Below are positions 56,222 to 63,203 of a stretch of DNA of 64,000 bases, piece by piece. The stretch lies in NCBI RefSeq assembly GCF_016862975.1, contig NZ_BONZ01000030.1:186001-250000 (forward strand), written 5' to 3'. Within the stretch, counting starts at the first letter, position 1. Every line of letters starts with the position of its first letter. A program made the position numbers and the translations under genes. This DNA comes from Rugosimonospora africana. GTDB taxonomy: Bacteria > Actinomycetota > Actinomycetes > Mycobacteriales > Micromonosporaceae. The notes beneath the pieces were generated by a model. The model saw only the letters and a program-made list of their open reading frames with translations, was not told the DNA's origin and did no database searches.

Positions 56222-56250
56222 TTGACAGCGGCGAGCCCGCCCGGAATACG
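56222..56250 (+). promoter_or_regulatory. Vegetative-type promoter for GH31 gene
   Basis: A perfect TTGACA (56222-56227) lies 17 bp before AATACG (56245-56250); TACGAT overlaps with 19-bp spacing. It lies 58 bp upstream of ATG 56308 and just downstream of the 23-bp repeats. Confidence 0.6.
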
Positions 56251-56307
56251 ATCTTGAATGTACATGCGTCGATGACTCCGTCACGACCCTGAGGAGGGAA
56301 CGCCGGA

Positions 56308-58647
56308 ATGCGCGATCGTGTATCCCGAAGATCGGTGCTCACCGGGCTCACCGCCGCGGCCCTGGCCCCGATGGCCCTACCGGAGAAGGCAGGCGCGGAT
56401 CCCGGATCCCAGCCGCGCACGACTGGCCACGAACACTCGACGCTGGAGTCCTCCGCCCTCAGGGTCGAGGTCACGGCGTCGCCCTACTCCTACCGGGTCA
56501 TCGAGAAGTCGACCGGCCACGTGCTGGTCAGCCAGTCGGAGACGCGGTTCACCGCCGGCAGCCAGCTCATCGCCGCGGAGGCGACCGTCACGAGCCGGAG
56601 GAGCAAGGCGCTGGAGGCGCGGCTGAGCCTGGTGGGGACGAGTGACACGGCGCGGGTGCGCTTCACCTTCACCAGCCCCGAGGTGCTGCAGGTGTCGCTG
56701 GCACTCGACAACGGCGCGGCGAGCGCCATCCGCGAACAGTTCGTCGACCGGGGCGAGCACTACTACGGCCTCTGGGAGTATTCCTACAACGGCACCGGCG
56801 GCGCGCTGGACAACCGGGGCGCCGAGGCCGTCGCGTTGCGCGGGTCCTCGAATCCGCCGGTGGGCAGCGGGGACCCGTCGGCCCGCGCACCCTTCTACCT
56901 GACCTCCGGCAGGTACGCCGTCTATGCCCCGTCGGAAGCCAGCGCCCGCTACACCACGGGCGTCGGTGGGGTGACCAACTTCGAGTTCGACTCCCCGACG
57001 CTGACCTACCACGTCATCTACGGGCCGACCTACGCGCAGATGCTGCAACGGTTCAACACGCTGGCCGGCGGCGCGCTCATGCCGCCGCTGTGGGCGTTCG
57101 AGCCGATCTTCTGGCGTGACGACCACACGAACGCGACGGGCCAGGCCCAGCAGGGCGCCGCCAGCGCGCAGGAGCTGGTCAGGATCGACGCGGACAACCT
57201 GCAGCGCTACCAGATCCCGTCGGCGGCCATGTGGATCGACCGCCCGGTGGGCTCCGGCGGGGGCGGACTGGTGGGTTGGGGCAACTTCGATTTCGACCTG
57301 CGGGCCACCTCGTTCCCCGATCCCGAGGCGATGATCGCCGATCTGGCGCGACGGGGGATGCACCTGTTGGTCTGGATCGCCAACCGGGCCAACAACTCGA
57401 TGCTGACCGACCCGGCGTTCACCCCGTACCTGTTCGACGCCGCCAACGGATGGCCGATCGACACCGCCAATCCCGGCGTGGACCTGCGGCAGCGGGAGGC
57501 ATACGACCACTTCAGGCAGAGGCTGCAGGAAGGGTACGTGAACCTGGGCGTACGGGGATACAAGATCGACCGTGGCGAACAGGGCGAGTACCCGGCCGCG
57601 CTGGAAAACGAGCTCGGCGTCCTGATGACCAGGATGGCCCGCGAGTCGGTCGAAGAGGTGTTCCCCGGCGACGGCTTCGTCTTCGGTCGCAACGCGCACG
57701 ACACGTCCCGCAGATACGTGGCGGTCTGGAACGGTGACAGCGACGCCAACGCCTCCGGGCTGGCCGATTCGGTCAAGCAGGTCATCCGGGCCGGAGTGAT
57801 GAACTTCTCGATGGCCGGCTCGGACACCGGTGGCTACAGCGGCACTCCCAACAAGGAGACTTTCGCGCGCTGGCTGGAGTTCAGCACGTACGTGCCGATG
57901 ATGGAAGTGCTACTCGGCCCCAACCGCACCATCTGGACCAACTACGACCAGCAACTCATCGACATCGCTCGTACCCAGACCCAGGCCCATCACGACCTGA
58001 TTCCCTACGCCCGGTCATACCAGTACGCCTCGACGAAGACCGGGATGGCCGCCGTCCGCGCCATGCCCATCATGTTCGAGAACGACCCGGCCGTGGCCGA
58101 CATGTGGGACGAGTACCTGTACGGCAACGAACTGCTGGTGGCCCCCGTCATCATGGCGGGAGCCACCAGTCGTCAGGTCTACCTGCCGGCCGGCACCTGG
58201 ATCGACTACAACGACAAGACCACCACGTTCACCGGTCCGGCCACCATCACCGCGGTTGCGCCCCTGGACACCATCCCCGTGTACGTCCGCGCGGGTGCGA
58301 TCGTCCCGCGTGGCGACATCGTGCGGTCGAACAACAACTGGACGCCCGACTGGGCGCCGACCCTGTCCCTGGAGGTCTTCCCGGCCCGGGGAGTCGACGG
58401 CTTCTTCGACTACTACACCGGCGGCGAGGTGCGGAGAATCACCTGTTCGACGACCCACACGGGAGCCATCCGCCTGCGGTTCGGCAACCTGGGTACCGGC
58501 GGTGCGGTGCAGGTTCACGTCGACCACTTCTCCCGGGTCACGAGGAACGGTGTGAGACTGGCTGCGGGTCACGGCTTCCAGTTCGATCCGGATGCCCGGC
58601 GCCTGACGGTCCCGTTCTCGGGGGCGACCGACATCCAGATCAAGTGA
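56308..58647 (+). CDS. Exported glycoside hydrolase family 31 enzyme
   Basis: 779 residues. A twin-Arg-like signal (SRRSVLTGLTAAALAPMALP) ends near residue 30. An N-terminal beta-sandwich (about 45-240) precedes the GH31 barrel, with nucleophile Asp421 in RGYKIDRGE and acid/base Asp477 in WNGDSD. C-terminal beta domains (about 590-779) follow. GH31 enzymes remove terminal alpha-glucosyl, xylosyl or galactosyl units with retention. Specificity cannot be assigned. GAGGGAA precedes ATG 56308. Confidence 0.93.
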   Translation: MRDRVSRRSVLTGLTAAALAPMALPEKAGADPGSQPRTTGHEHSTLESSALRVEVTASPYSYRVIEKSTGHVLVSQSETRFTAGSQLIAAEATVTSRRSKALEARLSLVGTSDTARVRFTFTSPEVLQVSLALDNGAASAIREQFVDRGEHYYGLWEYSYNGTGGALDNRGAEAVALRGSSNPPVGSGDPSARAPFYLTSGRYAVYAPSEASARYTTGVGGVTNFEFDSPTLTYHVIYGPTYAQMLQRFNTLAGGALMPPLWAFEPIFWRDDHTNATGQAQQGAASAQELVRIDADNLQRYQIPSAAMWIDRPVGSGGGGLVGWGNFDFDLRATSFPDPEAMIADLARRGMHLLVWIANRANNSMLTDPAFTPYLFDAANGWPIDTANPGVDLRQREAYDHFRQRLQEGYVNLGVRGYKIDRGEQGEYPAALENELGVLMTRMARESVEEVFPGDGFVFGRNAHDTSRRYVAVWNGDSDANASGLADSVKQVIRAGVMNFSMAGSDTGGYSGTPNKETFARWLEFSTYVPMMEVLLGPNRTIWTNYDQQLIDIARTQTQAHHDLIPYARSYQYASTKTGMAAVRAMPIMFENDPAVADMWDEYLYGNELLVAPVIMAGATSRQVYLPAGTWIDYNDKTTTFTGPATITAVAPLDTIPVYVRAGAIVPRGDIVRSNNNWTPDWAPTLSLEVFPARGVDGFFDYYTGGEVRRITCSTTHTGAIRLRFGNLGTGGAVQVHVDHFSRVTRNGVRLAAGHGFQFDPDARRLTVPFSGATDIQIK

Positions 58648-58670
58648 TCTCCCGCCGGTAGGTCACCGCA

Positions 58671-58711
58671 CGTTGAGGGGCTGCTGCACGCCGTGCAGCA
58701 GCCCCTCAACG
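58671..58711 (+). terminator. Long perfect palindrome after GH31 gene
   Basis: A perfect 20-bp arm pair (58671-58690, 58692-58711; left arm CGTTGAGGGGCTGCTGCACG) with a single central base, 24 bp after the GH31 stop. It is the strongest hairpin in the window and probably insulates the Cys-rich peptide genes from upstream readthrough. Confidence 0.85.
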
Positions 58712-58844
58712 CGCCCCGCGGCCCGTCGCGCCCTGTCCGGCTACCGCGTGGGTTGTAGGTCGGGATCAATCCCGGGGCGGACGTGAACCATCGAACCCGC
58801 CCATAGCCTCACTCTTTGACAGGTGGCGGCCGGCACTTGGAGAG

Positions 58845-58874
58845 TGACACGTTTCGTTCGGGTGAGGAGTAGGG
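58845..58874 (+). promoter_or_regulatory. Conserved upstream block of Cys-rich peptide gene 1
   Basis: The 30 nt before ATG 58875 (starting TGACACGTT, ending in GAGGAG plus a 5-nt spacer) match 24 of 30 positions before peptide gene 2, at identical distance from the ATG. The block includes the ribosome site and may include a promoter element. A TTGACA also lies at 58816-58821 without a clear -10 partner. Confidence 0.6.
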
Positions 58875-59075
58875 ATGTTTCGCAAGCTGGAAGCGATGGG
58901 CAGCGGCCTGCTCGGGCTGTTCGTGCCGAGAGTCGATGCCGGCGCGTGCGGCGCCCAGCAACTGGAGCACTACGGCTCCTGCTGGCAGTGCGAAAGCCAG
59001 TGCGGTTACTGGGCCAGTTGCGCCGCCGAGTGCCGGTCGGGCTGTGGCTGTCAGGTCATCTACTGCGAGTGCTGA
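58875..59075 (+). CDS. Cys-rich secreted peptide precursor 1 (putative RiPP-like)
   Basis: 66 residues; no known family recognised. A 24-residue leader (MFRKLEAMGSGLLGLFVPRV, then DAGA) has basic residues, a short hydrophobic stretch, VP, and an AXA-type end, like a weak signal peptide. Cleavage after Ala24 would leave a 42-residue core beginning CGAQQLEHYG with ten Cys (core positions 1, 12, 15, 19, 25, 29, 33, 35, 40, 42) and Trp at 13 and 22. The even Cys count fits five disulfides. GAGGAG lies 5 nt before ATG. It starts a same-strand run of peptide 2, MauE-like, MauD-like, ABC and S26 peptidase genes. Likely a small disulfide-rich extracellular peptide; activity unknown. Confidence 0.8.
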   Translation: MFRKLEAMGSGLLGLFVPRVDAGACGAQQLEHYGSCWQCESQCGYWASCAAECRSGCGCQVIYCEC

Positions 59076-59107
59076 TTCCTGAACGTCGCCGCGCCTGTCT
59101 GCTCGCT

Positions 59108-59137
59108 TGACACGTTCCGATCCCGTGAGGAGTGCGG
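59108..59137 (+). promoter_or_regulatory. Conserved upstream block of Cys-rich peptide gene 2
   Basis: This 30-nt block starts TGACACGTT and ends GAGGAG plus 5 nt, matching the block before peptide gene 1. It shows that the duplication unit included untranslated sequence. TTGACA (59107-59112) is present here. Confidence 0.6.
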
Positions 59138-59338
59138 ATGTACCGGAAGTTGGAAGCGATGGGCAGCGGTCTGCTCGCGCTGTTCGTACCGAAGGTGGAC
59201 GCCGGAGCCTGCGGCGCGGAGTACCTGACGTCCTACAGCTCGTGCTGGCAGTGTCAGAGTCAGTGTGGCTACTGGGCAAGCTGCGCTGCCCGGTGCCGGT
59301 CGGGCTGCGGCTGTGAGGTCGTTCTCTGTTCATGCTGA
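59138..59338 (+). CDS. Cys-rich secreted peptide precursor 2 (putative RiPP-like)
   Basis: 66 residues from ATG 59138; an in-frame GTG two codons earlier overlaps the ribosome site and is rejected. The leader differs from peptide 1 at 3 of 24 positions (MYRKLEAMGSGLLALFVPKV, DAGA). The core begins CGAEYLTSYS and is identical at 31 of 42 positions, keeping all ten Cys and both Trp. Most changes swap charged or polar residues, leaving core 2 roughly neutral where core 1 is acidic. Selection on the Cys frame and leader implies that both are processed by the same machinery, encoded immediately downstream. Confidence 0.8.
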   Translation: MYRKLEAMGSGLLALFVPKVDAGACGAEYLTSYSSCWQCQSQCGYWASCAARCRSGCGCEVVLCSC

Positions 59339-59433
59339 ATCTCGCCAGTCGCCGCGCTTCCGGGCCCGACCAGGGTCCGGAAGCGCCGACGCGGGCGCGT
59401 CACCGGTAGGCCGTAGCGGCAGCGGAGGACACC

Positions 59434-60036
59434 GTGCAATATCTCGCGTTGGGTATCCGATGTCTGATCGGGACGGTATTCATCGTCTCGTCGATCAGCA
59501 AGGTGGCGGGGCGCTCCGCCTTCGGGCAGTTCGTCGCCTCCGTGCGCGGGTTGCGCCCGCCCACGGCGTTGCCCGTTGTGCCGACGGCGGTCGTGGTGGT
59601 CGCGGCGGAGTTCGCGGTCTGTGCGCTGCTGTGCGCCAACCTGGTCGTCGTGGGATACGCGCTCGCGGTGGCTCTGCTGGTCGGGTTCTCGGTGGCCATC
59701 GCGGGTGCCCTGGCCCGCGGCGTACGGGCGTCCTGCCGGTGCTTCGGCAGTTCCGGCGCGCTGCTGGGACGGCACCACATCGCCCGCAACGCCGGGTTGG
59801 CGCTGGTCGCGGCGTGCGGACTGGTCGTCGGACATCCCGCCGGAGGCGTGCAGCCCGGCGGTGTCGTGCTCGCGGTGCTCGCCGGCCTGATTCTTGGCGG
59901 GCTGGTCGCCGTGCTCGACGACATCGTCGACCTGTTCCGGCCCCTGACCGATGGCGCCGCGCCGCCCCGCCGTGCCAGCGTCACCACCCCGCCGGCGGCC
60001 GGTGTCGAGTCGGGCCAGATCGTGAAGTCACAGTGA
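59434..60036 (+). CDS. MauE/DoxX-like redox-associated membrane protein
   Basis: 200 residues with four membrane helices. A conserved C-x-C pair (C101, C103 in RASCRCFGSSG) follows the third helix, as in MauE-type proteins. MauE works with MauD in forming the many disulfides of the methylamine dehydrogenase small subunit. Here the likely client is the pair of ten-Cys peptides encoded just upstream. GTG 59434 follows GGAGGACACC. No methylamine dehydrogenase genes are present. Confidence 0.85.
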   Translation: MQYLALGIRCLIGTVFIVSSISKVAGRSAFGQFVASVRGLRPPTALPVVPTAVVVVAAEFAVCALLCANLVVVGYALAVALLVGFSVAIAGALARGVRASCRCFGSSGALLGRHHIARNAGLALVAACGLVVGHPAGGVQPGGVVLAVLAGLILGGLVAVLDDIVDLFRPLTDGAAPPRRASVTTPPAAGVESGQIVKSQ

Positions 60037-60058
60037 GTCGAGACGACCGGAGATGTCG

Positions 60059-60607
60059 ATGCCTTTCGTAATCGCCGCCATCGCTCTTGTTGGCATGGTC
60101 TGCGTTGTGAATCTGGTGCTCAGCGTCGGCGTGATAAAGCGGCTGCGCGAGCACACGGCGCTGTTGTCGGCCACCGGCGTGCCGTCCCAGCCGGCATTGA
60201 CGATCGGCGACGCGGTGGACGCGTTCGCCACCACGACCGTGAACGGCGAGTCGGTCAGCTACGAAGACGTGACCGCCGAGACCCTCGTCGGCTTCTTCAC
60301 CCCCGGCTGCGGGCCCTGCGAGAAGAGGCTTCCCGAGTTCGTCGCCTATGCGCGCACGCTGCCGGGCGGGCGCGACCGAGTACTGGCCACCGTCGTCGCG
60401 TCCGATCCCGCGGAGGCCGCCGGTTACGTCGCGGAACTCGGGCAGGTCGCCAGGGTGGTGCTCGAAGACAGCACCGGCGTGGCGACCCGTGCCTTCCGGG
60501 TCAGCGCCTACCCGACCGTACTCATGGTCGCGCCCGACCCCGACGGTCGCGTCCTGGTCACCGCTGACCGGATCCGGTTGGACCGCGCGGTCGTCGCCGC
60601 GGCATGA
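60059..60607 (+). CDS. MauD/TlpA-like membrane-anchored thioredoxin
   Basis: 182 residues. An N-terminal membrane anchor (FVIAAIALVGMVCVVNLVLS) holds a thioredoxin fold outside the cell, with active site C84-G-P-C87 (FTPGCGPCEKRLP) and cis-Pro in SAYPTV. It probably oxidises or shuffles disulfides in the Cys-rich peptides with the MauE-like partner. ATG 60059 is preferred to ATG 60053 because GGAG sits 6 nt before it. Its stop overlaps the ABC gene start (ATGA). Confidence 0.88.
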   Translation: MPFVIAAIALVGMVCVVNLVLSVGVIKRLREHTALLSATGVPSQPALTIGDAVDAFATTTVNGESVSYEDVTAETLVGFFTPGCGPCEKRLPEFVAYARTLPGGRDRVLATVVASDPAEAAGYVAELGQVARVVLEDSTGVATRAFRVSAYPTVLMVAPDPDGRVLVTADRIRLDRAVVAAA

Positions 60608-62511
60608 CCGGTCCCGCACGCACTTCCGGGGCGGGTCCCGGCGGTCGTCGATTCGGCCGCATCCGTCGTGGCCTGCGGCTCACAACGCTCGCGCGCCGGG
60701 TGGCCGCCGCGTGCGCGCTGGCCCTCGTCGCCGCCCCGGCGACCGTCGCCTGGTACGTCGTGCTCACCCTCACCGCCGGTCTGGCGCCGGTGGCGGCCGC
60801 GTGGCTGACCAAGCTGGCCCTCGACAACCTCGTCCAGCGCGGCCCGCTGGGCTCGCTTTTCGCGATCGTCGGTGGTCTCGCCGCCGTCGGCGTGATCGCC
60901 GCGGTGCAGCCGCCGCTGACCCAGTACCTCCGTGCCGAACTGGATCGCCGGGTCGGCCTCCTGGCCCAGAACCGGCTGTTCACCGCCGTGGACGGCTTCG
61001 TCGGCATCGGCCCGTTCGAGAACCCGGTCTTTCTCGACCGGCTGCGACTGGCCCAACAGTCCGGCGGTACGACGCCCAATCAGGTGGTCGACGGGGTGCT
61101 GGGCATCGGCCGGGCCGCGCTGACCATTGCCGGGTTCCTCAGTTCCCTGCTGGTGCTGGGTCCGCTGATGGCCGTTGCCGCGCTGGCGTCCGGGCTGCCG
61201 GCGTTGGTCGCCGAGCTGGCCATGTCCCGGCGGCGAGCGCGGATGTACTGGAGGATCGGCCCGGCCGAACGTCGTGAGGCGTTCTACGGCAGCCTACTGT
61301 CCACTGTGGAGGCCGCCAAGGAGATCCGCCTGTTCGGCATCGGCACCTTTCTCCGGGAAAGGATGCTCGCCGAGCGGCGCACCGCCAACGCGGCGAAGCG
61401 CGCCGTCGACCGGCGGGATGTGCTCCAGCAAGCCGGCCTCGGGTTCATCGCCGCGGTCGTGTGCGGCGCCGGGCTGATGTGGGCGGTCAGCGCGGCGCGC
61501 GCCGGCCGGCTGTCGGTCGGCGACGTGACCGTGTTCGTCGCCGCGGTCGCCGGCATGCAGGGAGCGATGGCCACGCTGGCCAACCAGGTCGCCCGGGCAC
61601 ACCATGGACTGCTCATGTTCGACCACTACCGCGCGGTGGTCGACAGCCGCCCCGATCTGCCCATCGCCGCGCCGCCCGCGTCCATGGCTCCACTGCGCGA
61701 GGGCATCGAGTTCCAGGACGTCTGGTTCCGCTATTCAGACCAGCATCCGTGGGTACTGCGGGGGGTCAACCTGCGGATTCCCAGCGGCGGCTCGTGCGCG
61801 CTGGTGGGTCTCAACGGCGCGGGCAAGTCGACTCTGGTCAAACTGCTGTGCCGGCTCTACGACCCGACCCGTGGCGTGATCCGTTGGGACGGGAGGGATC
61901 TGCGCGAGGTCGACCCGGCCGAACTGCGACGGCGTATCGGTGCGGTCTTCCAGGACTACATGGAGTACGACCTCACCGCGGCGGAGAACATCGGCCTCGG
62001 CGACGTGGACGGCTTCGGTGACCGGGAGCGGATCGAGACGGCCGGCCGGCAATCGGGAATCCACGACAAGTTGGCCGGCCTTCCGCAGGGATACGACACC
62101 TTGCTGACCCGGATGTTCTTCATGGAATCCGAGCGGGACGACCCGGAGACCGGTGTGGTGCTCTCCGGCGGCCAGTGGCAACGCATCGCGCTGGCCCGGG
62201 CGCTCATGCGCAACCGCCGGGACCTGATGATCCTCGACGAGCCGTCGGCGGGGCTCGACGCGGAGGCCGAGCACGAGGTCCACGCGTCACTGCGGCGCCT
62301 GCGCAGCGGACAGACCAGCCTGCTCATCTCACACCGCCTCGGTGCCGTACGGGACGCGGATCTGATCGTCGTGCTGTCCGACGGAAGCGTGGTCGAACTG
62401 GGGGACCACACGACACTGATGCGCCGCGGCGGCGAGTACGCCCGCCTGTTCGCGCTTCAGGCTTCCGGATACCAGCCGCGGGACGAGCTTCAACCGTCGG
62501 TTTCCGGATGA
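60604..62511 (+). CDS. ABC transporter, fused membrane and ATPase domains
   Basis: 635 residues. A six-helix exporter domain (about 35-330) and an ATPase with Walker A GLNGAGKST (402-410), signature LSGGQWQ (about 520-526), Walker B LMILDEP (541-547) and H-loop SHRLG. There is no N-terminal C39 protease domain, which agrees with the absence of a double-Gly motif in the peptides: cleavage must be done by another protein, the S26 peptidase encoded next. Probably exports the Cys-rich peptides. Overlaps both neighbours by ATGA. Confidence 0.93.
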   Translation: MTGPARTSGAGPGGRRFGRIRRGLRLTTLARRVAAACALALVAAPATVAWYVVLTLTAGLAPVAAAWLTKLALDNLVQRGPLGSLFAIVGGLAAVGVIAAVQPPLTQYLRAELDRRVGLLAQNRLFTAVDGFVGIGPFENPVFLDRLRLAQQSGGTTPNQVVDGVLGIGRAALTIAGFLSSLLVLGPLMAVAALASGLPALVAELAMSRRRARMYWRIGPAERREAFYGSLLSTVEAAKEIRLFGIGTFLRERMLAERRTANAAKRAVDRRDVLQQAGLGFIAAVVCGAGLMWAVSAARAGRLSVGDVTVFVAAVAGMQGAMATLANQVARAHHGLLMFDHYRAVVDSRPDLPIAAPPASMAPLREGIEFQDVWFRYSDQHPWVLRGVNLRIPSGGSCALVGLNGAGKSTLVKLLCRLYDPTRGVIRWDGRDLREVDPAELRRRIGAVFQDYMEYDLTAAENIGLGDVDGFGDRERIETAGRQSGIHDKLAGLPQGYDTLLTRMFFMESERDDPETGVVLSGGQWQRIALARALMRNRRDLMILDEPSAGLDAEAEHEVHASLRRLRSGQTSLLISHRLGAVRDADLIVVLSDGSVVELGDHTTLMRRGGEYARLFALQASGYQPRDELQPSVSG

Positions 62512-63137
62512 GCGACCAACCGGCGCCCGGCGCGATCCGGACGATGCCGATCGACGGGATGGAAAGCCGCGGTCGCGGCGGCCGTCGCGTCCACCGGTGG
62601 GGCGCGGTGGTGATTGCCGTGGCCCTGCTCGGTGATGCGCTGCTTGCCGCCGCGCTGGGTCAGACGTCCGGCTGGGTCGCGGCCTGCGCGGTCGCCTGCG
62701 GGCCGTGGCTCGTGCTGATGGTGGCCGGGGCGGTGGCAGCCAGGCGACTCGTCGCGGTGAGGGTGAACGGCGACAGCATGTCGCCGACCTACCGCGACGG
62801 CGACCGGGTGATCGCCCGCCGTCGGGTATCGATTCGGGTGGGGCACGTGGTGGTGGTCGAACAACCATCGGATGCCGGCGGCTGGCCCGGCCCGGTGCTC
62901 GCGCGCGGGGCGGGAGCCCGGGCGGTTGCTGCCCGCCGATGGATGATCAAACGGGTTGCCGCGGTGCCGGGTGACCCGACACCGCCGGTACCCGGTCTGC
63001 CAGGTGGCACCGTACCGGCCGGTGCGCTGGTGCTGCTCGGTGACAACCAGCGGTCCAGCTTCGACTCCCGGCAGATCGGGTACTTCCCCCTCGCGCGAGT
63101 GCTGGGTACGGTCCTGCGCGCTCCGGCGCCACGGTAG
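62508..63137 (+). CDS. S26-family signal peptidase I-like protease
   Basis: 209 residues. Two N-terminal membrane helices (about 31-50 and 55-78) precede the extracytoplasmic Ser/Lys protease with Ser90 (NGDSMSPTYRDGD), Lys148 (MIKRVAAVPGD) and the C-terminal GDNQRSSFDSRQIG box. All signal peptidase I boxes are present, so it should be active. It is the last gene of the peptide operon and the likely enzyme that cuts the peptides after the DAGA motif. It is too long and too well anchored to be a typical SodX, though it shares the S26 fold. Confidence 0.9.
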   Translation: MSDQPAPGAIRTMPIDGMESRGRGGRRVHRWGAVVIAVALLGDALLAAALGQTSGWVAACAVACGPWLVLMVAGAVAARRLVAVRVNGDSMSPTYRDGDRVIARRRVSIRVGHVVVVEQPSDAGGWPGPVLARGAGARAVAARRWMIKRVAAVPGDPTPPVPGLPGGTVPAGALVLLGDNQRSSFDSRQIGYFPLARVLGTVLRAPAPR

Positions 63138-63157
63138 CCCCGGCGGCGGTAAGCCCG

Positions 63158-63202
63158 CGCCGCCCGGCGCCGCCGGTGCCGGACCGGCGGCGCCCGGCGG
63201 CG
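63158..63202. terminator. Hairpin terminator between S26 peptidase and GH30-like genes
   Basis: A 20-bp stem with one mismatch (63158-63177, 63183-63202) and loop GCCGG lies between convergent genes. It marks the end of the Cys-rich peptide operon. Confidence 0.85.
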
Positions 63203-63203
63203 G

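Larger units (their letters stand above)
55860..56307. other. 448-bp intergenic region between divergent beta-helix and GH31 genes
   Basis: No convincing gene is present. It contains a three-copy 23-bp repeat (56131-56199) and a promoter-like TTGACA element for the GH31 gene (56222-56250). The half next to the beta-helix gene shows nothing I can assign beyond a presumed promoter. Confidence 0.6.

Noticed and set aside
59132-59137. Upstream GTG start for peptide 2
   Set aside because: It overlaps the GAGGAG ribosome site, and peptide 1 has no equivalent; the ATG at 59138 aligns both precursors exactly.
58875-59338. Trp-Trp or Cys-Trp cross-linked cofactor (TTQ/CTQ-like) in the Cys-rich cores
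   Set aside because: Two conserved Trp and MauD/MauE homologues invite the comparison, but there is no MauG, radical SAM or flavin oxidase gene nearby and no dehydrogenase large subunit. Disulfide formation alone explains the operon.
62508-63137. S26 peptidase as the missing SodX for NiSOD
   Set aside because: SodX is normally a short, single-anchor protein next to sodN. This one has two N-terminal helices and is translationally coupled to the ABC gene 21 kb away, so the peptide operon is the better assignment.
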